Shown: positions 26,260 to 34,723 of the stretch, one piece after another
How positions within the stretch are numbered: position 1 is the first letter of the stretch
How the letters are laid out: each line of letters begins with the position of its first letter
Program-made: the position numbers and the translations under genes
Notes under the pieces: model-generated
The model's input: only the letters and a program-made list of their open reading frames with translations
Database searches by the model: none
Told to the model about the DNA's origin: nothing
Source of the DNA: Pedobacter polysacchareus
GTDB lineage: Bacteria; Bacteroidota; Bacteroidia; Sphingobacteriales; Sphingobacteriaceae
Length of the DNA: 64,000 nt
NCBI RefSeq assembly: GCF_019802255.1
Contig: NZ_JAHYSS010000011.1
Span: 31,216-95,215 of the forward strand
Reading direction: 5' to 3'

Positions 26260-26514
26260 ATGAAGTATCGTGCTTCGGAATTGAACCTTTCTCCTAATTA
26301 TTTCGGAGATTTGATGAAGAAAGAAACCGGGAAGTCAGCACAGGAATACATCCAGTCGAAAGTGATCGATGTGGCTAAAGAAAGGATTTTTGATAGAGAG
26401 AAATTCATTAGCGAAGTTGCTTATGAACTCGGCTTCAAATACCCGCAGCATTTTACCCGGGTGTTTAAACAAAGAACGGGTATGTCGCCAAATGACTACC
26501 GCAATTTAAATTAA
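26260..26514 (+). pseudogene. Severed C-terminal DNA-binding domain of an AraC regulator
   Basis: 84 codons that match only the last two helix-turn-helix motifs of an AraC protein ('ASELNLSPNYFGDLMKKETGKSAQEYIQ' and 'EVAYELGFKYPQHFTRVFKQRTGMSPNDYRNLN'). A full-length member has about 200 more residues before this point. An in-frame TGA lies directly before the ATG, so no extension exists. The ligand-binding half is gone, perhaps lost when the upstream hydrolase gene was joined here. The HTH pair itself is intact, so a stand-alone DNA-binding peptide cannot be excluded. Confidence 0.75.
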
Positions 26515-26516
26515 AG

Positions 26517-27518
26517 ATGATTGACGAAAGTCCAAAACGTTTTGATAGAATCGTAGCCATCCTGATCCAGCTGCAGTCCAGCCGTGTGGTAAAAGCACAG
26601 GAATTGGCGGATCGTTTTCAGGTCAGCCTGCGCACCATTTATAGGGATATTCGCAGCCTGGAGAGCTCTGGCGTTCCAATCTTGTCGGAAGCCGGAACCG
26701 GTTATTCCATCATGGACGGTTACCGTCTGCCTCCGGTGATGTTTACTAGGGAAGAAGCAGGAAGTTTTGTCGCAGCCGAAAAACTCATGCAGCAAATGAC
26801 CGACAAAACCCTTGGTGCCTATTTCTGTTCGGCCATGTTTAAAGTGAAATCTGTGCTGCGGAACAAGGATAAGGATTGGATTACTGCTTTAGAATCGCAA
26901 ATTCTTGTTAAACCTTACCAGGAGCTTTTCAATAAGAACATACCTGATGCGCTGGAGATCATTATGGATGGGATTGCCTCACAAAAACAAGTGTCTTTGC
27001 TGTACCAGGCATTCACAGCGGAGGAGCCGGGACAAAGGACGATAGAGCCTGTAGGGTTGTTCCATGAACACAACTACTGGTACATCTTAGGCTTTTGTCA
27101 CCTGCGGCAAGATTATAGGCAATTTCGTACCGACCGTATTGTCCAGATTCGACGTACAGACCTACCTTATGGGAAAGAACACGATTCTTTGGAGCAGTTG
27201 CGGAGCAAAGAAAGCATCCCCGGGGGGAAAATCAAGGTTAGAATACTGGTAGATAAAAAGATTGGGAAATATATAACAAGCAGTAAAAGCTATTATGGTT
27301 TTGTAGGAGAGGAGAAGCGGGGGAACCAGGTGGAGATGACCTTTATGGCTTCAGGTACTGATGAGGGCTTTGTCCGCTGGTATATGATGTTTGGTGATTA
27401 TGCTGAAATCCTGGAACCAGAATCACTGAAAGTACAGGTACAGCAGCTGGCGATGAAAGTCATCGCTAGTTTAGGGCTTCCTGAAACTGTTCAGGAAGCC
27501 GAAACGATAGCAGGATAA
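26517..27518 (+). CDS. YafY-type WYL-domain transcriptional regulator
   Basis: 333 aa. The N-terminal HTH_11 winged helix is 'RVVKAQELADRFQVSLRTIYRDIRSLESSGVPILSEAGTGYSI' (about residues 18-62). The WYL domain spans about 140-225 ('KQVSLLYQAF...EPVGLFHEHNYWYILGFCHLRQDYRQFRTDRI'), with a WCX-type C-terminal extension to about 320. WYL regulators sense ligands or nucleic acid. It starts 2 bp after the AraC remnant and converges on a DinB gene 7 bp away. Confidence 0.9.
   Translation: MIDESPKRFDRIVAILIQLQSSRVVKAQELADRFQVSLRTIYRDIRSLESSGVPILSEAGTGYSIMDGYRLPPVMFTREEAGSFVAAEKLMQQMTDKTLGAYFCSAMFKVKSVLRNKDKDWITALESQILVKPYQELFNKNIPDALEIIMDGIASQKQVSLLYQAFTAEEPGQRTIEPVGLFHEHNYWYILGFCHLRQDYRQFRTDRIVQIRRTDLPYGKEHDSLEQLRSKESIPGGKIKVRILVDKKIGKYITSSKSYYGFVGEEKRGNQVEMTFMASGTDEGFVRWYMMFGDYAEILEPESLKVQVQQLAMKVIASLGLPETVQEAETIAG
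27475..27500 (+). promoter_or_regulatory. Perfect hairpin at the end of the WYL coding region
   Basis: GGCTTCCTGAA (27475-27485) and TTCAGGAAGCC (27490-27500) pair perfectly around ACTG, inside the last 15 codons. A weaker second stem (GATAG...CTATC) spans the stop codon. Together they may end the WYL transcript before the convergent DinB gene. Confidence 0.5.
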
Positions 27519-27525
27519 GATGATC

Positions 27526-28005
27526 CTATCTTTCATAAAAGAAAGGGGGTTGAATGCCCAAACTGCGCAGATAAACATAACCTTCTCCACGGTGGTGGAT
27601 TTCATTGTCAATAAAGTAAAAAATAGATGACCATACTGTTCCCTGATACCTGCCAAAGATGGTGATCTGTTCTCCGAATCTTTCTTCAGGAATCTGTGCC
27701 CAATAGGTATTGATCTTTTCCGTTGCCTCATCCCATAATTTCAGCAATTGTTCTTTTTGGTTGATGCCTTCGAAATGCTCATTCAGTTCGCCAATCTGCT
27801 CGGTGGCAATTTCCTGTATTCCTGGGGCACCAATACCTAAAAGTTCCATGATCATTCCGGAGAAAGTACGCATACCTCCAATAGAATATTCGAAAAGATC
27901 CTTTTCTGGAAAAGCCTCAATGGTTCTTCGGGTTAAATTGCGGTGTCCTTGCCAGTGTGCCAATAATTCTGTTGGGCTGATGACTTGTGTGGTGCTTGTA
28001 TTCAT
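27526..28005 (-). CDS. DinB-family protein
   Basis: 159 aa four-helix-bundle protein. DinB/DfrB metal-site pieces visible: 'LLAHWQGHRNLTRRTIEAFP' at the start and 'FYFIDNEIHHRGEGYVYLRSLG' near residues 125-147, the latter carrying the paired His. The usual His of the first helix pair ('...HL.H.' after the 'FS' position) is not obvious in 'MRTFSGMIMELLGIG', so the metal triad may be incomplete. Members are thiol-transferase-like or of unknown function. Likely a target or partner of the convergent WYL regulator. Confidence 0.85.
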   Translation of the reverse strand: MNTSTTQVISPTELLAHWQGHRNLTRRTIEAFPEKDLFEYSIGGMRTFSGMIMELLGIGAPGIQEIATEQIGELNEHFEGINQKEQLLKLWDEATEKINTYWAQIPEERFGEQITIFGRYQGTVWSSIFYFIDNEIHHRGEGYVYLRSLGIQPPFFYER

Positions 28006-28250
28006 GGTTTATTTTTTTTATGGTGATCAATTAATAAGACAAATCTAAAATGGGGGGATGACAACAGTATGTCAGGAGCTTTTACAGCCCTTAAAATAAA
28101 AGCAAAAACCCCGTTCATCTTAAAGAAGGCAGGGTTTTGTAATAATTCAAACTATTGCTAAAGCAATAGATGCCAGCATGGTTTTTAACATAAGTTAACA
28201 TTACTTTAGTTCTGAGCTTGCTATATTTAGCAAAACCAAATCTCGCCTCT

Positions 28251-29993
28251 ATGCTCAAAGGAAATTATCTGCTCATCTTTCTATTTGCCCTATCTTTAAA
28301 TGTACAAGCCCAATTGACGGATTCTACGGATCGGAATAAAAAGGCAAATCTGGACAAAGAATTTCTAACAGGTTCCAAGATCGTACTTGATCAACCAAGT
28401 ACTTTTCAAATCAGCAACCTGGAAGTACTGGCTAAAGTATGGGGTTTTTTAAAGTATCACCATCCGGCGATTGCAAAAGGGGATTACAACTGGGATTTCG
28501 AACTTTTTAGAATTACACCTCAGTTATTAGCTGTTAAGAGTCTTAAGGAGAGGAATAAACTGATTTTTAAGTGGATCGATGCTTTAGGTGTATTTGAAAA
28601 TGAGAAAGCCATCAGACCGGTTAGAGAGCAGATAAAATACGAGCTAAATTTTGACTGGTTTAAGTCCAGCAAGTTCAGTCCCGAACTATTTAGCCAGCTA
28701 AATGCGATCAAAAATGCAGATCGGACTGCAGAAAGCTATTATGTGAAAATGTATGATGCAGAAACACCTGTCGCTATTTTCAAAAATGAAGGTGATTACA
28801 GTAGTTTTAAATACCCGGATGCCGGTTACCGTTTGCTGGGTTTATTCAAATTCTGGAACTGTTACGAATATTTTTCTCCCTATAGAAACTTACTGGACAA
28901 ACCATGGTCTGGAATACTCAAGGAATACATCCCTAAATTGATTGCTGCAAAGAACGAGCTGGATTATAAACTGACCATCGCTGCATTGATCGCAGAAACG
29001 CAGGATTCCCATTCCGACATTTCTCCTTATGATATGGCTTTCAGAAGCTTTTACGGTACATTGACACCGAAAATTACCATTACTTTTGTCGACGAGCAAG
29101 CTGTGGTGACAAACAGTACGGAGGAGGGAAGCTTGAGTGTCTTAAAGAAAGGAGATTTGATTCAAAGCATCAACAATGTTCCAGTCTCAAAACTAATGAA
29201 AGAAAAGCTGCCATATATCAGCGCCTCTAACTTCGCTACTCAATTGAGAAAGCTAACGACCATTTTGTTGAGAACCAATGATACGTTGATGCAGGTTAGC
29301 TTTATCCGTGACGATAAACCAGAACAGCTCAGCTTGAAATGTTATCCATTCAACCGTCGGGAAAAGCGGGCAGCGCCTGTAGATTCCGGCTTTAAAATGA
29401 TCAAAAAAGACATCGCTTATATTCATGCCAGCAGGATAGAAACGAGGCTTAAATCGGTGATGCCAATGGCGATGCAGACAAAAGGCATGATTCTAGACCT
29501 GAGAACTTATCCTAAGCCCACCAGTTTTGCCTGGGATCTGGCGAAATACATTTTCAATGCGCCGAAAGAAGTAGCGAGATATACCGCTGGAAGTACAGAA
29601 ATACCGGGCCTGTTCAGCTATATGCCTGGTGATTATATGGCGCAGGTGAGGATCGGAGTAGCGAATGAAAGTCCTTATCTGGGGAAAATCATTGTTTTGG
29701 TTAATGAAGAAACGCAGAGTCTGGGGGAATTGTCTGCCATGGCTTTGCGCGCCGGTCCAAATACGATCATTGTTGGCAGTCAAACTGCCGGAGCAGATGG
29801 TTCAGTAGGAATGCCAGTGACTTTCCCTGGTGGAATTGCCACAGGATTTACCCAGATTGGCGTTTATTATCCAGACGGAAAAGAGACACAAAGGATAGGT
29901 ATTGTACCAGATGTGAAGGTTAAACCTAGCGTCAAGGGCATTAAAGAAGGGCGTGATGAAATTCTGGAGAAAGCCATTTCTTTACTAAACTAG
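28251..29993 (+). CDS. Secreted S41-type (tail-specific protease-like) peptidase
   Basis: 580 aa from ATG 28251, which opens the signal peptide 'GNYLLIFLFALSLNVQAQ'; an upstream in-frame ATG at 28218 is unlikely. A helical N-terminal domain (about 40-225) precedes a PDZ-like segment ('SLSVLKKGDLIQSINNVPVSKLM', about 290-325). The S41 core follows, with the candidate nucleophile Ser490 in 'VNEETQSLGELSAMAL'. The following 'GSQTAGADGSVGMPVTFPGG' has Ala-Asp where C-terminal processing proteases carry the catalytic Lys (TaGKg). Either catalysis differs or the enzyme is inactive. Substrate unknown. Confidence 0.83.
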   Translation: MLKGNYLLIFLFALSLNVQAQLTDSTDRNKKANLDKEFLTGSKIVLDQPSTFQISNLEVLAKVWGFLKYHHPAIAKGDYNWDFELFRITPQLLAVKSLKERNKLIFKWIDALGVFENEKAIRPVREQIKYELNFDWFKSSKFSPELFSQLNAIKNADRTAESYYVKMYDAETPVAIFKNEGDYSSFKYPDAGYRLLGLFKFWNCYEYFSPYRNLLDKPWSGILKEYIPKLIAAKNELDYKLTIAALIAETQDSHSDISPYDMAFRSFYGTLTPKITITFVDEQAVVTNSTEEGSLSVLKKGDLIQSINNVPVSKLMKEKLPYISASNFATQLRKLTTILLRTNDTLMQVSFIRDDKPEQLSLKCYPFNRREKRAAPVDSGFKMIKKDIAYIHASRIETRLKSVMPMAMQTKGMILDLRTYPKPTSFAWDLAKYIFNAPKEVARYTAGSTEIPGLFSYMPGDYMAQVRIGVANESPYLGKIIVLVNEETQSLGELSAMALRAGPNTIIVGSQTAGADGSVGMPVTFPGGIATGFTQIGVYYPDGKETQRIGIVPDVKVKPSVKGIKEGRDEILEKAISLLN

Positions 29994-30006
29994 TAGAACC
30001 GACAGT

Positions 30007-30876
30007 TTATTTTTGAAGCTGACAGGTCAGGTATTCCGAAGCATCATATAGCCAAACCAGCTGCTGCTGTTCCAGTGATATTTTGTGGATCAGCCGCCCA
30101 GGTGTTTCACCAGACAAGCTGTTAAATTGTTTGATGAAATGCGCTTGGTCGTAAAACTGATGCTGATAGGCTATGGCCGTTAAATCTAATTTTTTTGAGT
30201 ATTTAATCGCATCTAAGGCTTTGCGGAACCGAAGCGTTTGCAAGTATTTTTTCGGGCTTTGGCCAACCTCAGCCATGAAAATCCGGTACAGTGTAGAAAC
30301 ATTGATGTTCATCTCTTTAGCGAGTTGTTCCACTTGTAGTTCTTGCGGTAATGGACTGTGGATGTGGCGCAGTAATTTACCCAATGTCATCTCATTTCTT
30401 TGCCTGATGATATTTTTAACCAGGAGCTCTTCCAGGATAGCCACTCTTTTGGCCTGATTATCGGCTGCAAATAATTGTACTAGAACCGATGAATCTTCCT
30501 TAAAAATCCTTTCAAATGGGTGATCATCCTCCAGCAATGCGGCATAACGTTCTTTTGTAAATGCAGTTAGCGCCCCGGGATGAAAAATGATGCATATTTG
30601 ATCTACCTCCGCACGAATGTCTACCTGGAAAGGTTGCTGATGGAAGGCGTAAATGCGGCTGCTAAATTTTCCGACTCCTTTATTCAGGATGCACCTGTTT
30701 TCTGTAGCGTTTTTGAGGTAACTGATTCGGTTATTCTGATATAGCGCAAGGCACAAATTGGTATTGGGGAAAGTCGTATAATGGATGGGATGACCATTAG
30801 TATGGTTAAAAAAGATGTAGCACTGAATTAATTCTTTTAAGATAGGGTTATAACTATTGCTGATGACAGTCTGCAT
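30007..30876 (-). CDS. AraC-family transcriptional regulator
   Basis: 289 aa. The N-terminal beta-rich half ('TFPNTNLCLALYQNNRISY...FHPGALTAF') is of the DUF6597 cupin-like type common in Bacteroidota. The C-terminal AraC HTH pair spans about residues 180-270 ('ELQVEQLAKEMNINVSTLYRIFMAEVGQSPKKYLQTLRF' and 'LDLTAIAYQHQFYDQAHFIKQFNSLSGETPGRL'). It ends 13 bp from the convergent S41 gene and is divergent from the acyltransferase at 31099, its most likely local target. Confidence 0.9.
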   Translation of the reverse strand: MQTVISNSYNPILKELIQCYIFFNHTNGHPIHYTTFPNTNLCLALYQNNRISYLKNATENRCILNKGVGKFSSRIYAFHQQPFQVDIRAEVDQICIIFHPGALTAFTKERYAALLEDDHPFERIFKEDSSVLVQLFAADNQAKRVAILEELLVKNIIRQRNEMTLGKLLRHIHSPLPQELQVEQLAKEMNINVSTLYRIFMAEVGQSPKKYLQTLRFRKALDAIKYSKKLDLTAIAYQHQFYDQAHFIKQFNSLSGETPGRLIHKISLEQQQLVWLYDASEYLTCQLQK

Positions 30877-31098
30877 CTTATTTAATTTGGAAAGGGCTAA
30901 TTTATGTTTTTCTGGAAATTAAACAACATTGATTGTCAATTCTCCTGTAAAAGAAGGTTCATCAGGTTAAAAGACCCTTGCAACTTCCCTTAATCTTTCC
31001 TTTAACGCATTGAAAATATATTATATGTTTTAGTTTTAATAAAGATGGCGTGTTGATTATCTCTTTGTTTAATAGTACATTAGTGTGAATATCCCAAA

Positions 31099-32298
31099 AT
31101 GAATCAAACCCTAAACTATGCGCCTTCCGCCGAAGAACCAACGGCAGTAAGTGCTAAATCTTTTCAAATCACAGCTCATAAAGTAGAGTACCTCTCTTCA
31201 TTAACCGCTTTACGTGGGATCGCAGCGTTGCTCGTTGCTGTATTTCATTTTGAAATGGCGGTTGCCCGCTTTGTTCCTGCTGCCCAATCTATGTTTTTTG
31301 AAAAGTGCTACCTGATGGTGGATCTGTTTTTTATCATGAGTGGTTTCATTATGATGCATGTATACAGCAGGGAATTTAAGCAGAAAATACAGCCAGACAC
31401 CTTGAAAAAGTTCCTTGTCGCACGTTTTGCGAGGGTTTATCCGCTGCATATATTCTCACTGCTCCTGCTGGTCGTAATTGTACGCTGGCTCACAGATTGG
31501 GGCAATCCACCAATTATCCTGGAACAGCCAGCAGATATTTTACCGAACATCTTTCTACTGCATTCCTTTGGCCTTACCCATATCTATTCCTGGAATATTC
31601 CATCCTGGAGCATCAGTGCTGAATTTGCAGCTTACCTTTTGTTTCCAGTAATTGCACTATTCATTAATAAAAAAAGAGCACTTGCTGTGCTGGTATTCAC
31701 GGTGTTGATCGTAACGGCCTATTATTCGATTATGTACCTGCTTCCGCGGGTAAACCCAATAAATCCGGCGATACCCGTTCCTCATAACCTAAATACGACG
31801 TTCGACTACGGTTATATCCGGGGGATAGCTGGTTTTACAACGGGTGTGCTTGTATACCTGGTTTACGAATCACGAGCAATTAGAAAAGCATTTTCCTCTG
31901 ATACCGCTTCCCTGCTGATCATTGCTGGGATCATCCTGTCATTGCATTTTGCACTGAATGATGGAATTACAGTTTTTCTATTCGCTATCCTTGTGCTTAG
32001 TTTTACAGCAAACACGGGTAAGATTGCAGATTTCTGCAAGGGGAAATTCATGCAGTTTTTAGGGAATATTTCTTACTCCGTTTACCTCATGCAAATTTTT
32101 CTGCAAGAGCCATTTTCACATGGTGCGTATTTGCCGGGGACTACAGGGATAGGGAGAGGCAAACAGAATATTGATTTTTCTCTTGGACTGATGTATTGTA
32201 TCGTTTACCTTATCTTACTTATTTTGATTTCTTATGTCACTTATCGATGGGTAGAAGGGCCTAGTCGGAGGTTTATAAACCGGATTTGGGGGAAATAA
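31099..32298 (+). CDS. Acyltransferase 3 family membrane protein (OafA-like)
   Basis: 399 aa with about ten transmembrane helices. The start of the domain reads 'EYLSSLTALRGIAALLVAVFHFEMAVARF', with the essential His in 'FHFE', then 'MVDLFFIMSGFIMMHVYSREF' and 'FLVARFARVYPLHIFSL', classic O-acyltransferase signatures. 'WSISAEFAAYLLFP' and the closing 'RWVEGPSRRFINR' also fit. Likely acetylates a surface polysaccharide or lipid-linked sugar. Different subgroup from the enzyme at 21476. Confidence 0.9.
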   Translation: MNQTLNYAPSAEEPTAVSAKSFQITAHKVEYLSSLTALRGIAALLVAVFHFEMAVARFVPAAQSMFFEKCYLMVDLFFIMSGFIMMHVYSREFKQKIQPDTLKKFLVARFARVYPLHIFSLLLLVVIVRWLTDWGNPPIILEQPADILPNIFLLHSFGLTHIYSWNIPSWSISAEFAAYLLFPVIALFINKKRALAVLVFTVLIVTAYYSIMYLLPRVNPINPAIPVPHNLNTTFDYGYIRGIAGFTTGVLVYLVYESRAIRKAFSSDTASLLIIAGIILSLHFALNDGITVFLFAILVLSFTANTGKIADFCKGKFMQFLGNISYSVYLMQIFLQEPFSHGAYLPGTTGIGRGKQNIDFSLGLMYCIVYLILLILISYVTYRWVEGPSRRFINRIWGK

Positions 32299-32376
32299 TT
32301 ATTTAATAATTAGGTATCCCTGTAGGATTTACAAAACTTAGAGTGTAATTTCAATATTTTAAATATAGTGAAATAC

Positions 32377-33846
32377 ATGACCTTAAAAACGATTTCCTTT
32401 ACCTTGACTGCGCTTCTTATTTTTCTGGGTTCGATGTCCTCGCAATTATTTGCACAATCAGTTCCGCCAATTTCTAAGGCCCTGGCTGATAAAATCAAAC
32501 AGGTTGAAAATGGCCTGGTTCCCTGGGCAAAGCATCAGGATTCCCGGAGCTATTCTCTTGAAGAAAGAATGACGAAATACAATGTGAATGGGTTGAGTAT
32601 TGTAGTCATTAAAAACTATAAAATTGACTGGGCAAAAGGTTATGGCTGGGCTAATGTGGCGCAGAAAAAGCCAGTAACTACTAGTACGATATTTCAAGCT
32701 GGATCGGTCAGTAAATCATTAAATGGAGTGGCTATTTTGAAATTGGTTCAAGAGAAAAAACTCGATTTATATGCAGATATCAATGAGGATTTAAGTACAT
32801 GGAAATTCCCTTATGATTCCTTATCCAAAAACAAAAAGATCAGCATGGCAAATCTCCTGAGCCATACAGGAGGGATCACTGTTCATGGCTTCTATGGCTA
32901 TAAAAAAGGGGAGGAAATTCCTACGATCTACGAGATACTCGATGGTAAAAAACCTGCAAATTCAGCGCCTGTGCGTTCCATGTATGAACCAGGGAAAATG
33001 GCTGAATACTCAGGCGGAGGTATCACTATATCTCAATTGATCCTGACTGATCTGACCAAAAAGAAATACGAGGATTACCTATGGGCGGAAGTTTTAAAGC
33101 CAATGGGAATGACGCAGAGCTTTTTTAATTCCTCTCCACCAGAAAGCAGAAAAAATTTGCTGGCATCAGGGTATTTGCAGAACGGGAAAGAAATGGTGGA
33201 AGGAAATTATCACATTTATCCGGAGCAAGCCGCAGCCTCGCTTTGGAGTACGCCAACTGACTTAGCGAAATATGTGATTGAAACGCAATTGTCTTTAAAT
33301 GGGAAATCGAATAAAATACTTTCTCAGGAAAGCACGAAATTAAGGCTGACTCCATATCTAGATGATGAAAGTGCATTAGGTGTCTTTATAGAGAAAAAGG
33401 GAACAGAAAAGTACTTTAGCCATAGTGGTGGTACTACCGGATTTATAGATGAATATATCGGAAGTTTTGAAAATGGAAATGGAGTAGTCGTGATGACCAA
33501 TTCTGCAAACCCTGGTATCTCCAGGGAAATTTTTAATAGCGTCAGTATTGCTTATGGTTGGAAAGACTTTTATCAGCCCAGCCTAAAAAAGACAATTTCA
33601 TTGACAAATGCAGCGATGGAAAAATATCTGGGCAGCTATATTTGGTATGGAAAACCAGTATCGATTACTAAGGAGCAAAATGAATTGTGGTTAAATGCCC
33701 CCGTTAAAAGTAAATTGTACTTTACTTCTGAGGTTGATTTTTATATGAATGAAAAAGCAGTGGACTATAAATTCTCTGTAGATGCCAATGGTATTGTGAA
33801 TGGATTTACAGATGCGAATGGTAGAAAAGTTGAAAAGGTCATTTAG
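32377..33846 (+). CDS. Secreted serine hydrolase, class C beta-lactamase fold
   Basis: 489 aa from ATG 32377; a GTG nine bases earlier is an alternative. Signal peptide ends near LFAQS. SxxK is Ser110-Val-Ser-Lys113 in 'QAGSVSKSLNG', the second motif Tyr211-Ser-Gly in 'MAEYSGGGITISQ' and the third 'YFSHSGGTTGF'. A C-terminal domain of about 90 residues ('EKYLGSYIWYGKPVSITKEQNELWLNAP') resembles the small beta-barrel appended to many Bacteroidota members (DUF3471-like). Probable esterase or peptidase in the periplasm. Substrate unknown. Confidence 0.87.
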   Translation: MTLKTISFTLTALLIFLGSMSSQLFAQSVPPISKALADKIKQVENGLVPWAKHQDSRSYSLEERMTKYNVNGLSIVVIKNYKIDWAKGYGWANVAQKKPVTTSTIFQAGSVSKSLNGVAILKLVQEKKLDLYADINEDLSTWKFPYDSLSKNKKISMANLLSHTGGITVHGFYGYKKGEEIPTIYEILDGKKPANSAPVRSMYEPGKMAEYSGGGITISQLILTDLTKKKYEDYLWAEVLKPMGMTQSFFNSSPPESRKNLLASGYLQNGKEMVEGNYHIYPEQAAASLWSTPTDLAKYVIETQLSLNGKSNKILSQESTKLRLTPYLDDESALGVFIEKKGTEKYFSHSGGTTGFIDEYIGSFENGNGVVVMTNSANPGISREIFNSVSIAYGWKDFYQPSLKKTISLTNAAMEKYLGSYIWYGKPVSITKEQNELWLNAPVKSKLYFTSEVDFYMNEKAVDYKFSVDANGIVNGFTDANGRKVEKVI

Positions 33847-34001
33847 GATTTGATTTTTATCTATTTAATATTACTTTTGGTCTCCACAGAACTTTATTTG
33901 GAATAACACCAGAAGCGATTGTCTTACAGGGCAATGACTAGCTTGTTTCTGTGCTATGGTGATATTTGTTTTATAGTTCTAATTATAGCTGGGGGGCGAT
34001 A

Positions 34002-34568
34002 GTGTTGACTCAAACTTTACTTTCTGATTTAGAATTAATCGCTCTCTTAAAAGAAGGAAATGCTGCCGCGTATACGATGATTTACAACCGCTATTTTGAT
34101 GAGTTGTACATTCATGCTTATCAGCGATTGAAGGACAGAGAAGAAGCTCAGGACGTAGTCCATGAGCTGTTTGCAGGCATCTGGAACAAAAGAGATGAAC
34201 TGCTGGTTAAAAGCAGTCTCGCTGCTTACCTGTACACTGCCGTTCGAAATCGCATCCTCGATGTCATTGCACATCAGCAGGTAGAAAACAAGTATGTAAA
34301 TTCCTTGCAAAATTTTCTGGAACAAGGCTACTGTGTGACCGACCATCAGGTTCGGGAACGACAAATGGCTGAATTGATTGAAAGGGGCATTTCTGAGTTG
34401 CCTCCGAAGATGCGTGAGGTATTTGAGCTCAGCAGAAAACAAGGCATGACACATAAGGAAATTGCTGTACAATTGAATCTTTCAGATCAGACCGTCAGAA
34501 AGCAAATCAATAATGCGTTGAGAATCTTGCGTATGAAGCTGGGAATGATGCTTTTCCTAAGCCTGTAA
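34002..34568 (+). CDS. ECF RNA polymerase sigma factor, FecI type
   Basis: 188 aa when started at GTG 34002, 7 bases after a strong GGGGGG purine tract; no ATG is available before region 2. TTG 33966 or TTG 34005 are alternatives. Region 2: 'AAYTMIYNRYFDELYIHAYQRLKDREEAQDVVHELFAGIWNKRDEL'. Region 4: 'ISELPPKMREVFELSRKQGMTHKEIAVQLNLSDQTVRKQINNALRIL'. It should direct transcription of the SusC/SusD locus downstream under control of the FecR protein encoded next. Confidence 0.92.
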   Translation: MLTQTLLSDLELIALLKEGNAAAYTMIYNRYFDELYIHAYQRLKDREEAQDVVHELFAGIWNKRDELLVKSSLAAYLYTAVRNRILDVIAHQQVENKYVNSLQNFLEQGYCVTDHQVRERQMAELIERGISELPPKMREVFELSRKQGMTHKEIAVQLNLSDQTVRKQINNALRILRMKLGMMLFLSL

Positions 34569-34723
34569 AATTATTATAAAATAAATATTAATTCTTTCTA
34601 CCCCATCACCCCATGCCTTCCCGTCTATTCTTAAAAGGACCATAATTCTTTTTGCCTGAAGTTTTTTAACAGCAGTTATAAATGATGATAATACATGAAT
34701 AGGGAAGATTTTAAGCTGATGAA

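Noticed and set aside
28103..28140. Hairpin-like AAAACCC...GGGTTTT between DinB and the S41 gene
   Set aside because: It lies in the promoter gap of divergent genes, where a terminator has no clear purpose, and the stem has a bulge and a long loop. Too weak to call.
34047..34472. 141-codon minus-strand frame inside the ECF sigma gene
   Set aside because: Sigma regions 2 and 4 on the plus strand are unmistakable; the antisense has no protein-like pattern.
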